Positions 51,952 through 60,033 of a stretch of 64,000 nucleotides of DNA are shown one piece after another. Positions within the stretch are counted from its first letter, which is position 1, and the number at the start of each line of letters is the position of its first letter. The stretch is from Staphylococcus sp. NAM3COL9 (GTDB lineage Bacteria > Bacillota > Bacilli > Staphylococcales > Staphylococcaceae), in contig NZ_LGPC01000004.1 in NCBI RefSeq assembly GCF_001431205.1, positions 111,766 to 175,765 on the forward strand, read 5' to 3'. The translations under genes were made by a program, and so were the position numbers. Under the pieces are notes generated by a model that saw nothing but the letters and a program-made list of their open reading frames with translations, was not told the origin of the DNA and did not search any database.

Positions 51952-52533
51952 ATGTTTAACAAATCATTTAACAATAGAAGGCATACAATGATGCAACCTG
52001 AAGTTGGAGGATTCGGCAATGGTTTTGGTGACTTTGAAAAAATGTTTGCTTCTGCACGTGGTACAGATCGATTCTTCAAAAAAGGAAATTTGCAATTCAC
52101 TATATTGAAATTATTATTGGAAGAACCCAAACATGGCTATCAAATTATCAAAGATCTTGAAGCACAATTCAAAGGTTTCTATTCGCCAAGTCCAGGCAGT
52201 GTTTATCCAATTTTACAAATGTTAGAAGATCGTGGCTTTGTTTCCATTTCAAAAGATGGCAAGAGAAAAATTTATACGGTTACAAATGAAGGAATGCAGT
52301 TTTTAGAAGAAAATGACAGTAACGATGAATTCACAAAACGTATGGAACAATTCAAAAATATGGACATGGATAAAATGAAAGAAGCAAGAGGCGAATTACA
52401 AGAGTTATTCAAATCATTTATGTTAGCAGGTCAAAACGCAATGCAAGATGATAAAGAATATGAACAATTTCAACAGTTAATTAAAGACACTAAAGAGAAA
52501 CTCCTACTGTTCAAGGAAGAAAATAAAATTTGA
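51952..52533 (+). CDS. PadR-family transcriptional regulator
   Basis: A 193-residue PadR protein. The winged helix is LQFTILKLLLEEPKHGYQII to GSVYPILQMLEDRGFVSIS, and the C-terminal half is a long helical dimerisation part. I chose ATG 51952 behind AAAGG. PadR proteins repress detoxification genes until a ligand binds. The flavin monooxygenase gene follows after 13 bases, so this is a two-gene operon with the operator just upstream. Confidence 0.9.
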   Translation: MFNKSFNNRRHTMMQPEVGGFGNGFGDFEKMFASARGTDRFFKKGNLQFTILKLLLEEPKHGYQIIKDLEAQFKGFYSPSPGSVYPILQMLEDRGFVSISKDGKRKIYTVTNEGMQFLEENDSNDEFTKRMEQFKNMDMDKMKEARGELQELFKSFMLAGQNAMQDDKEYEQFQQLIKDTKEKLLLFKEENKI

Positions 52534-52546
52534 AAAAGAAGGTTTA

Positions 52547-53686
52547 ATGATGAAAAAACAAAATCTAAAACACATTGCAATTGTTGGTGGCGGACCAGGT
52601 GGATTAATGCTAGGTCTACTATTACAGCAACAGGGATTTCCTTTTACTATTTATGAACGTGGATACAAAAATATGCATGATGATAGAGGTGGTTCACTAG
52701 ATATTCATGAGGACAGCGGGCAGTTACCCTTGAAAGAAGCAGGTCTATTTGATGCTTTCCGTAAATATGCGCGTTATGAAGGAGAAGACACACGTATTGT
52801 ACGAAAAGATGGCAAGATATTATACGATGAAGATGCAGAAGATGAAGGCGGAAGACCTGAAATTGACAGAGGAAAATTATGTGATATTATAATTGAACAA
52901 ATTCACCCAGAACATATTAAATATGGTTATAAATATGAAAAGATGATACAACAAGATAATGGACAAGTCGAACTTATATTCGAAGACGGTGGTACAGTAA
53001 TGACAGATTTAGTTATTGGGGCAGACGGTGCATTTTCAAAAATTCGACCATATTTAACAAATGCTGAGCCTGAGTATACTGGTATATCTATGATTGAGAT
53101 GAATTCTGATGAAAATGAACACCCAGATCTTCTTAAGTTCAATAAAAATGGTAAAGTCATGGGGTTAGGTGGCAACCAAGCTATATTAGGTCAACGTAAC
53201 GGAGATGGACGCATCATGGCGTACATCAGTTTTAAAGAGAAATATGAAATACTTGATGAATATCGAAATCTTTCATTAGATGAATTAAAAGAAAAATTGT
53301 TAAATGCGTTTAGTGAGTGGGGATTAGAACTCAAAAAATATATTGCATATAGTTATGACGACATCAAGCTTCGCCGTATCTACAAACTCCCTATTGGCTT
53401 AACTTGGAAAACACAATCGAACCTCACACTCATTGGTGATGCTGCACATCTCATGAGTCCATTTGCAGGTGAAGGTGTAAACATGGCTTTATACGATGCT
53501 TATCTTTTAGCAGGGTCATTCAAAACCTACGATAATCTTACTGAAATATTGAAAAGTTATGAGCAACAGATGTTCGAAACCGCAAAAGTTCACGCGAAAG
53601 AATCCCAAGATAACTTAGAGATATTTTTCTCAGAAAATGGTGCTGAAAAAATGACACAATTCTTTATGGATATGGAAGAAAATTAA
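52547..53686 (+). CDS. FAD-dependent monooxygenase, TetX-like
   Basis: A 379-residue group A flavin monooxygenase. It has the Rossmann motif GGGPGGL, the segment DRGGSLDIHEDSGQ (TetX has GGTLDLHKGSGQ), PEIDRGKL with the conserved Arg, DG-type LVIGADGAFS, and the FAD signature GDAAHLMSPFAGEGVN. By memory it resembles the tetracycline-inactivating TetX enzymes more than phenol hydroxylases, but many related enzymes do not act on tetracyclines. It is cotranscribed with a PadR repressor, as expected for a ligand-induced detoxification enzyme. Confidence 0.82.
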   Translation: MMKKQNLKHIAIVGGGPGGLMLGLLLQQQGFPFTIYERGYKNMHDDRGGSLDIHEDSGQLPLKEAGLFDAFRKYARYEGEDTRIVRKDGKILYDEDAEDEGGRPEIDRGKLCDIIIEQIHPEHIKYGYKYEKMIQQDNGQVELIFEDGGTVMTDLVIGADGAFSKIRPYLTNAEPEYTGISMIEMNSDENEHPDLLKFNKNGKVMGLGGNQAILGQRNGDGRIMAYISFKEKYEILDEYRNLSLDELKEKLLNAFSEWGLELKKYIAYSYDDIKLRRIYKLPIGLTWKTQSNLTLIGDAAHLMSPFAGEGVNMALYDAYLLAGSFKTYDNLTEILKSYEQQMFETAKVHAKESQDNLEIFFSENGAEKMTQFFMDMEEN

Positions 53687-53870
53687 AGAAGATTCGAAAC
53701 AACTTAGCATTTATGCCGTAGAGGGTGGCGTAAATTTATATCCTTTTGAAATTTAAGAATTGTGAAACCCAAATAATACCTTTATGATTAAATACTGAAT
53801 ATAGTTATTTATTTCATAACTTTGAACAGTAACTATCCATAAAATAAAATTTAGGTTGGGAGGATTTTAT

Positions 53871-54293
53871 ATGAAGTCTAGAATAACAGTAATTACTTTA
53901 GGTGTAGACGATTTGGACAGAGCAGTATCGTTCTATCAAGAGGGGCTAGGTTTTTCAACAGACGGAATCGTAGGAGAAGAATTCGAAAATGGTGCTGTTG
54001 CATTTTTTAAAATGAATTCAGGGTTAACATTTGCAGTATTTGAACGTAAAAACATTGCTCACGACACCCAGTTAAGCCAAGGTGCTGCTAACCCAACAGA
54101 ATTCACTTTAGGTCATAATGTAGAAAGTAAAAAAGAAGTAGACCAAGTAATTGAGCAAGCAAGAAAAGCTGGAGCACATATTACAGTAGAACCTCATGAT
54201 GCTTTCTGGGGTGGTTATTCAGGATACTTTCAAGACCCAGATGATCACCTATGGGAAGTGGTGTGGAATCCTGATTTAGATATTAACGAATAA
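53871..54293 (+). CDS. VOC-family protein (glyoxalase/bleomycin-resistance type)
   Basis: A 140-residue single VOC domain: VITLGVDDLDRAVSFYQEGL at the start and WGGYSGYFQDPDDHLWEVVW near the end. I chose ATG 53871, seven bases after GGGAGG. The substrate is unknown. It is followed by remnants of a second VOC protein. The gap before it (53687-53870) shows no gene. Confidence 0.85.
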   Translation: MKSRITVITLGVDDLDRAVSFYQEGLGFSTDGIVGEEFENGAVAFFKMNSGLTFAVFERKNIAHDTQLSQGAANPTEFTLGHNVESKKEVDQVIEQARKAGAHITVEPHDAFWGGYSGYFQDPDDHLWEVVWNPDLDINE

Positions 54294-54302
54294 GTAGCTT
54301 AA

Positions 54303-54503
54303 AAAACATCCAACGCACCTCTTACTATCGGACTTCGAGTACAATTAGTTGAAGATGTCGTTAATTTTTATCAAGGTGTTGGATTTAAAAAATATATGAA
54401 TATTACTGATAAAGATGGTAAGTTACTTATGTCTATTCTCTCTTATGGTGTTTGTGCTATAGAAGTAAGTGTGCTTGAAAGGCTTCTACATCCTGATACT
54501 TAA
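54303..54503 (+). pseudogene. second VOC-family protein, N-terminal remnant
   Basis: The frame LTIGLRVQLVEDVVNFYQGV and then GKLLMSILSYG resembles the start of a VOC domain. It lacks a start codon and stops after about 65 residues. Confidence 0.5.
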
Positions 54504-54549
54504 CGAGAGAGAAATATTAAAGAGGGACTCAAAACAATATAAGCAGCCA

Positions 54550-54776
54550 ACTTGATATTATAAACATTAATGCAAGTAGATGGGTCGTTTTTGAAAACGA
54601 AGATAAGTTTCCAAAAGTTTTACAAGACACATGTGTTAAGATTTATTCTGAATGGTTATCGATATAGAATATAAAGTATCTGACATATCGATGTTTTTTC
54701 ACTAAATTTAATGATACAAACAAAGGTTTTTCATATAGTGAAATCTGGGTAGCAGTTAGTAACTAATCATTTTAAT
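54550..54776 (+). pseudogene. GyrI-like (AraC effector-binding) domain remnant
   Basis: The pieces NASRWVVFENEDKFPKVLQD, VKIYSEWL, and after a stop and frame change GFSYSEIWVAV match the end of GyrI-like effector-binding domains (a typical ...WAVFExxGPxPxALQxTWxxIYSEWLP... and a final EIWxPV). At least one internal stop (54664-54666) breaks it. Confidence 0.55.
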
Positions 54777-54810
54777 TTATTAATGCACATATCTCTTAAA
54801 TTAAGCTTTT

Positions 54811-54864
54811 AAAACGTTCGTTTAAAGAAAATACCCCTTAACTTCTTAAGAGGGTGTTTTTTTG
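54811..54864 (+). repeat. hotspot repeat leader fused to a terminator
   Basis: AAAACGTTCGTTTAAAG starts like the dispersed element, then a different hairpin (ataccccttaa / ttaagagggtgt) and eight T follow. Confidence 0.6.
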
Positions 54865-54940
54865 TTTATTTAGGGTCTACCTTAATAGAACCATTAGTGA
54901 GGTTAGTAAAACAGTATTTCTGTATGTATGATTAGGTTGT

Positions 54941-55045
54941 TAAAAATGATCCTTATTTAGACAGAATTTGATTTTGAAATGGTTAAGAGATTCCTTTTTT
55001 CAATAAGGAGTCTCTTTTAACATACCTTCCGATAACCATGGATTT
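54941..55045 (+). repeat. hotspot repeat, copy 6
   Basis: TGATCCTTATTTAGACAGAA, TTGATTTTGAAATGGTTAAG, GAGATTCC...GGAGTCTCTTTTAACATA and CCTTCCGATAACCATGGATT. The right part is nearly identical to copy 5. Confidence 0.88.
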
Positions 55046-55267
55046 TATTACTATTTTATTTTAAATTTGGATAGTCTATTACTCTTGTTATATTGACAAT
55101 ATCATGAGAATTTATATCTTCCTCTTTTATATTTTTCATTTGTTCTAAAATAATACTTCTTTTTTCCATGATAAACTTATTTAAATAGGTTGTTGTTAAA
55201 TTAAAATATTAATGATTTTATTGAAAGAAAACTTATAGTAGTCATTTGTATTCTGTTAGATATTTCA

Positions 55268-55768
55268 TTAATAGCGCATCGTCATCCAATTTTTTACCTC
55301 TTTTAATTTAAATGTTATTGGGATGTTTTTTGCGTATTTACTCGCTTCAAATAAAGAAGGGCTATCGTTAGTTGCATCGGCTGATGCTGATTGAGTGATA
55401 AAAATTTCATCACATAATCCTTCTTGAATAAATGACCAGTTAATTTTTTCACCGCCGCCTACAAGTATTTCTTCTAAACCCAAATAGTCACTCAATTTTT
55501 TAACAACTAATTTTAAATCTAGTTTATCTTCTCCAGCGATAATATAAGAAATATTTAAACGACGTAACATATCTTTATATGCATTAGACGCATTCTCAGT
55601 CAATATTTCTACTACATGAGCAACTGTATCATTGTAGTATATATTGTTTTCTTCCCACCCTAATCTCCCTGAAGGGTCAATAGAGAAGTAATACATAGCT
55701 GCATCTTTAGTAACAATAAAATCACTAATGAGATCTATAGATAATATATAGTTGGCTCTAGAATTTCG
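55268..55768 (-). pseudogene. RibD C-terminal-domain reductase, internally deleted
   Basis: The minus frame reads NYILSID, then directly DFIVTKDAAMYYFSIDPSGR and onward through ISYIIAGEDKLDLKLV and EEILVGGGEKINWSFIQEGL. Proteins of this DHFR-like family have about 230-250 residues; roughly 70-90 residues between the first strand and the AMYYFSID part are missing. The longest ATG frame (from 55696) has 142 residues. Confidence 0.7.
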
Positions 55769-55770
55769 AT

Positions 55771-56124
55771 TTATGATAATGACTTTATTGTTATGTCTAC
55801 ATCAGAAATACTATTAAGTACATCTAAAGAATCTGGGTGTGTAATAGTACCAACAGGAGTGTAACTAAATGTAGTAGTAAATGATTTATAAAATATTACC
55901 AAATAGCTATCTTGGTATAACATAATATCGCCTTTGTGAATGTGCTTGATTTCTTGCATATTTGTTGGAAAAGCATCATTAAAATCATGATATTTTTCAT
56001 TGTTGTTTAAATCATGCATTGTAATAGATAAAGGCAATTTTTCTAATAAATATTGTGATGTTACATTATCAAATATGTTTGCAGAAAATGTAATTGAGTC
56101 AATTGTGAATGTAACTTTTGACAT
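55771..56124 (-). CDS. cyclophilin-like fold protein
   Basis: A 117-residue protein of the cyclophilin_like domain family: a strand-rich core with GDIMLYQDSYLVIFYKSFTT and SYTPVGTITHPDSL. The prokaryotic members are uncharacterised, often occur beside SDR and hydrolase genes, and are not known to be peptidyl-prolyl isomerases. It has AAGGAG upstream and lies at the end of the minus-strand acetyltransferase/SDR cluster. Confidence 0.8.
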   Translation of the reverse strand: MSKVTFTIDSITFSANIFDNVTSQYLLEKLPLSITMHDLNNNEKYHDFNDAFPTNMQEIKHIHKGDIMLYQDSYLVIFYKSFTTTFSYTPVGTITHPDSLDVLNSISDVDITIKSLS

Positions 56125-56126
56125 AT

Positions 56127-56263
56127 TTATACGCTCCTTTTAATTACTTTAGTTGAACTATCGGTTACAAAAGTATTTTCTAGCACATCTTTTGTTACTA
56201 TAGCATTCGTACCAATCCATGTATCTTGCTTAAATAATAATTTTATTATTACCTCTCCATGAG
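56127..56263 (-). pseudogene. hexapeptide acetyltransferase remnant
   Basis: The end of this frame, TWIGTNAIVTKDVLENTFVT, and KVIKRSV, is a shortened version of the C-terminus of the intact acetyltransferase at 57655 (WVGAS...GANAVVTKDVPANTVVTGIPAKVIKTI). An internal repeat segment has been lost. Confidence 0.65.
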
Positions 56264-56265
56264 TA

Positions 56266-56803
56266 TTACCAAGGTTGAGAAGTAGGCCCAACTGTAAATT
56301 CATTAACATTAACATCTTCGGGTTAATCAATTGCGAAAGCCACAATATTAGCAATACTGTGTGGAGAAATTTGGTATTGATCGTACATCTGCTCTGTCCC
56401 TTTTGCTGTATCTTTATCAGTGATACGATCTATTAATTCAGTTTCTATTGCTGCAGGATAAATAGTATCAGTACGTATATTTGTACCTTCTTGTGCTGAT
56501 TCTATACGTAAAACTTCCATTAGACCACATACTGCCCATTTAGTTGCACTGTAAACAGTACCACCTGGATATGCTTTCAATCCTGCTACAGAGGAAGTAG
56601 TAATGATATGACCGGATTTTTGTGAAGTGAATTCAGGTAATACTGCCTTAATACCATTAAGCACGCCTTTAATATTTACATCTATCATTTGATTCCATTC
56701 ATCAGACTTAAGTTTTAATAAAGGGGGAGTTGGTCATTAAACCAGCGTTTAAAAAAATAACATCAATTTGTCCATAAGTTGATACAGCATGTTCAACTTT
56801 CTT
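56266..56803 (-). pseudogene. short-chain dehydrogenase, disrupted second copy
   Basis: It begins in mid-protein (VEHAVSTYGQIDVIFLNAGL), suffers a frameshift near 56720, continues SDEWNQMIDVNIKGVLNGIK through the active-site YSATK, and has a stop where a Gln codon is expected (56326-56328), after which PEDVNVNEFTVGPTSQPW follows in frame. The NAD-binding N-terminus is absent; it is abutted to the end of the intact SDR. Confidence 0.8.
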
Positions 56804-57547
56804 TTAAAGTTTTTGTTGCGTAGGACGTATGATAATTTCATTTAGTCCAACATCTTCATCTTCATCAATACAAAAAGCAATAATACGTGCTACAGAATCG
56901 GGTTCAATGGCGTCTTCACTCAACTTATCAAATTGCTCTCTAATTTCTGGATCTTGAATTGAATGTGTGAATTTTGTATCTATAGAACCAGGAGAAATAC
57001 TAGTTACTCTAACGTTTTTATCTAATTCTGCTTCTTCCTGTCTTAATCCTTCTGTTATGGCTTTAACAGCATATTTTGTCGCACTATATACTGCCCCGCC
57101 TGGAATAACACTATGAGCTCCAATTGAAGATATATTAATAATGTGACCAGAAGATTGTTTGTGCATTTCAGGCAATACAGCACCAATACCAAACAAAATG
57201 CCTTTCACATTAATATCTATTCCATTTTCCCATTCTTCATAGTTATTTTGATATAAATAGGATTGAGGCATTACACCTGCACAGTTAATAAGCACATCAA
57301 TTCGACTATGTTTTTCGAGTGCCATTGATACTAATTGATTGATATCATTTCTATTACTGACGTCTGTTACTTTTGAAATGACACTATTTCCTTCATCTTT
57401 AATAAGTTTAGTTACTTCTTCAAGTCGTTCTTTATTTATATCACCTAAAACAACCTTTGCTCCTTTTTTAGATAATCTAAGAGCATTTGCTTTACCCATA
57501 CCACTTGATGCTCCTGTGATAATAATCACTTTATTTTCTATTGTCAT
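56804..57547 (-). CDS. short-chain dehydrogenase/reductase
   Basis: A complete 247-residue classical SDR: cofactor motif TGASSGMG, NCAG motif (CAGV), catalytic Ser (SSIG) and the pair YSATK, then PGSIDT. A group of such enzymes reduces small carbonyls with NADPH. It lies between the acetyltransferase and the disrupted SDR copy on the minus strand, and is probably driven from the MerR-type promoter near 58440. Confidence 0.88.
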   Translation of the reverse strand: MTIENKVIIITGASSGMGKANALRLSKKGAKVVLGDINKERLEEVTKLIKDEGNSVISKVTDVSNRNDINQLVSMALEKHSRIDVLINCAGVMPQSYLYQNNYEEWENGIDINVKGILFGIGAVLPEMHKQSSGHIINISSIGAHSVIPGGAVYSATKYAVKAITEGLRQEEAELDKNVRVTSISPGSIDTKFTHSIQDPEIREQFDKLSEDAIEPDSVARIIAFCIDEDEDVGLNEIIIRPTQQKL

Positions 57548-57654
57548 AGCAAAAATCCTCTCTAATAAATATTGTGATGTTAGCTTCTGGCATTTTTATA
57601 TACTCTTTTTAATAAAAATAAGCACCTATAATTTAAACTGTTCACTAATTTGAG

Positions 57655-58221
57655 TTAAATTGTTTTAATAACTTTAGCTGGAATACCGGTCACAACAGTA
57701 TTTGCTGGGACATCTTTTGTTACTACAGCATTCGCACCAACAATTGCATTTTCGCCAATAGTTACGCCTGGTAATACAGTAGCTGATGCACCAACCCATG
57801 CATTTTTTTTAATAGTAATTGGATCAACAATTAACCCTCTGCGTTGTTCAGGATCCGTGGGATGATTTACACTAAGCAAATTAACTCTTGGGCCAATTAA
57901 TACATGATCTTCTAAAGTAATGCCGCCTAAATCTGTAAACATGACGTTACTATTAATAAATACAGATTTTCCAATAGATAAGTGTTTTCCGAAATCTGAG
58001 TAAAATGGTAAATTAACTCCTACAGAATCATCGATTCTTTGGCCTGTTATTTCTGATAATAACTGTATTGTTGAATCATGATCATGATATTCATTATTTA
58101 ATTTTGATATAATTTTTGAGTTAGAATCTACTATTTTATTAATTTCTTCAAATACTGGTTCTTTTTCACTGACAATACGTCCCCAAATATTTTTACTTAA
58201 GATATTTTCAAACATAATCAT
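57655..58221 (-). CDS. hexapeptide-repeat acetyltransferase (maltose/galactoside type)
   Basis: A 188-residue left-handed beta-helix acyltransferase. It has the LbH repeats GGITLEDHVLIGPRVNLLSV, the catalytic-type His in SVNHPTDPEQRR, and the C-terminal GANAVVTKDVPANTVVTGIP. It begins MIMFEN; AAAGGAG precedes. It heads the minus-strand cluster, divergent from merR. The acceptor is unknown. Confidence 0.85.
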   Translation of the reverse strand: MIMFENILSKNIWGRIVSEKEPVFEEINKIVDSNSKIISKLNNEYHDHDSTIQLLSEITGQRIDDSVGVNLPFYSDFGKHLSIGKSVFINSNVMFTDLGGITLEDHVLIGPRVNLLSVNHPTDPEQRRGLIVDPITIKKNAWVGASATVLPGVTIGENAIVGANAVVTKDVPANTVVTGIPAKVIKTI

Positions 58222-58413
58222 TCTCCTTTTGTGATAACACCTTTAGTTGTAACTATACCCTTTAATATAAACGAATAATTTTTATGAATTGTTTGTTAAA
58301 AAGTTTTGTTCCATGATTCTGTTGAATTCAAATTTTCCATCTGTATAGTTGAATGCTCCCTTGAATGTTTTAATTAAGCTTTGCTTATTGATATCACTGG
58401 TGTTATATTTAAC

Positions 58414-58444
58414 ACGTTATCACCTGAACCTAACTTTAGGTCAA
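58414..58444 (-). promoter_or_regulatory. MerR-type promoter, acetyltransferase/SDR direction
   Basis: On the minus strand TTGACC (58439-58444), a 19-base spacer and TAACGT (58414-58419) with the palindrome ACCTAAAGTTAGGT (58428-58441) at the -35/spacer. A spacer of 19 bases with a dyad inside is the hallmark of promoters activated by MerR proteins through DNA untwisting. The -10 is poor, which fits dependence on the activator. Confidence 0.7.
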
Positions 58445-58483
58445 GCACTAAGAAGAATAATTTAAGGATTGTGGGGCATTAAA

Positions 58484-58921
58484 ATGTATTCAATAGGAGA
58501 AGTATCTGAAAAATTCCAATTACCAATATCTACTTTGAGGTATTATGATAAAGAAGGATTACTACCAAATTTAAAGAGAAGTGAATCAGGCATTCGTCAA
58601 TTTGATGAACAAGTACTTGAAGCGATAAGAGTTATAGAATGTCTTAAAAAATCTGGGACATCTATTAATGATATTAAGGATTTTATGTTGTGGTGTGAAC
58701 AAGGTCCATCAACTTATGATAAAAGATTGTCCTTATTTGAAAAACAAAAAAAACATGTAGAAAATGAGATTAAAGAATTAGAAAAGACATTAAATATGAT
58801 TGAATTTAAATGTTGGTATTATAATGAAGCTGTGAAGAATGGTGATGAAGCATTTGCAGAACGTATTCCTGAAATATTGCCTAGTGAAATTGAAGAGAGT
58901 TATGTAAAAGCGCATCATTAA
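58484..58921 (+). CDS. MerR-family transcriptional regulator
   Basis: A 145-residue regulator: MYSIGEVSEKFQLPISTLRY is the typical MerR N-terminus, followed by YYDKEGLL, the second helix pair, and a long dimerisation helix. ATG 58484 is preceded by GTGGGG. It is divergent from the acetyltransferase/SDR cluster, with a MerR-type promoter between them. No cysteine cluster for metal sensing is seen, so the signal is likely an organic compound or reactive carbonyl, in keeping with the SDR. Confidence 0.87.
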   Translation: MYSIGEVSEKFQLPISTLRYYDKEGLLPNLKRSESGIRQFDEQVLEAIRVIECLKKSGTSINDIKDFMLWCEQGPSTYDKRLSLFEKQKKHVENEIKELEKTLNMIEFKCWYYNEAVKNGDEAFAERIPEILPSEIEESYVKAHH

Positions 58922-59016
58922 AAACGTTCGTAATTGAGACATATTCTGATTTTGAGACAATTAAGAGACTTCCCATTAAAAGGAAGTCTCTTTTAATGGG
59001 TAAATCATAAGGATAT
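58920..59016 (+). repeat. hotspot repeat, copy 7
   Basis: AAAAACGTTCGTAATTGAGAC, CTGATTTTGAGACAATTAAG, hairpin GAGACTTCC...GGAAGTCTC, then TTTTAATGGG and aatcataaggatatg. The arms differ from those of copy 5 but still pair perfectly. It ends the merR unit. Confidence 0.85.
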
Positions 59017-59040
59017 GTCTGAACAAGGAACAAATAAAAA

Positions 59041-59505
59041 ACAATAGCATGATTCTATTACGATTAGTAGTTTCTTTACAGAGATTGCTGATTTTTTAGT
59101 TATTGCACCTTACGCACCTTTTGTATCTTCAATCGATTTTTTTAAAACAAATGCAAATAATAAAACAATTATCATTTGTTATAGTAAGTTTCATATTTCT
59201 TATTATTGGATTTATCCCACCAATTGGGGAGTTCTTTTGAACTATTCGTTTAAGTATTGGTGGTGCAGACCTATTTGTAGGTTGTTTACAGTTACTTAAT
59301 TCTTCTTTTGATTTATTTAAAAAATTGAAGTTTAATTCAATCAGTATTTATCGTTCGGCTGTTCCAATATTCGTTGGGACAATTGTTATGATACTACCAC
59401 TTGAAATTTTTTGCTTCAATACCTAGTGTTATTCGGCCAGTAACTAGTAACGGTTTACTAGTGAATACTATTTTAGCATTAGTATTAGAAAATCTATTTA
59501 ATTAG
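59041..59505 (+). pseudogene. uracil/xanthine permease (NCS2), C-terminal remnant
   Basis: Several frames joined give IGGADLFVGCLQLLNSSFDL, SIYRSAVPIFVGTIVMILPL, then SVIRPVTSNGLLVNTILALV and LENLFN, which matches the last helices of NCS2 permeases. Frameshifts (for example near 59408) and loss of the N-terminal half show decay. Confidence 0.65.
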
Positions 59506-59594
59506 GATGTTATAAAAGGGTAAAATGTTTATATTTGAGTATAAAAGGAATGGAATAAGAGTTTAGTTATTAAGGTTTTAAGGGGATGAGAATA

Positions 59595-59980
59595 ATGAAA
59601 AAAATAACAGATCTACGTGTTGGCCAACCATTTGTAGCCCAAAATTAAGTTGTTGCTTCTTCTAATAATTTAGTAATAACACGTTTTAAACGCTAGTGGT
59701 CTCTCTGTGAATGATGTTGATATAAATTCCTATAAAGAGAAGAGTTCCCTGTAAATAAAGCATTCGTCAAATTTTCAAAAAAAAATTAAATACACTACTT
59801 AGATACCAGGAAACTTTTAGGTTTTTTACAGATCAGGACTCTCCTTATATAGAAGGAGAGATTTTTTATAATAAGGGCTTATCTAACACATTAGAATTAA
59901 TTGCTGAAAAGGGTGGTAAAGCTTTTTATGAAGTAGATATCGCTGATAAAATTGCTGAGTTTATGAAACAAGAAGGATGA
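59595..59980 (+). pseudogene. gamma-glutamyltransferase remnant
   Basis: An ATG after AGGGGATGAG gives a short start ending at a TAA (59646-59648). Later FTDQDSPYIEGEIFYNK, LSNTLELIAEKGGKAFYEVD and IADKIAEFMKQEG match the region of gamma-glutamyltransferases around ...LAxTLxxIAxxGxxAFYxGxIAxxI. The rest of this ~550-residue protein is missing. Confidence 0.65.
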
Positions 59981-60033
59981 TTAAGATGACTATTTTAACT
60001 ATATTACAATTGTAGTATTAGGAGGTCAAAAAA

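Noticed and set aside
59650..59665. Partial matches to the SCC att core (for example tcataag at 39653 and aatcataagg at 59004)
   Set aside because: Only six to eight bases agree with the core gaagcttatcataagtga, which is expected by chance in AT-rich DNA and, at 59004, is part of the dispersed repeat tail.
39081..60033. CRISPR array, prophage, toxin-antitoxin or restriction system in the hotspot
   Set aside because: I looked for regularly spaced repeats, phage structural genes, methylase/endonuclease pairs and small overlapping toxin-antitoxin frames and found none. The dispersed repeats are kilobases apart and irregularly spaced, so they are not a CRISPR array.
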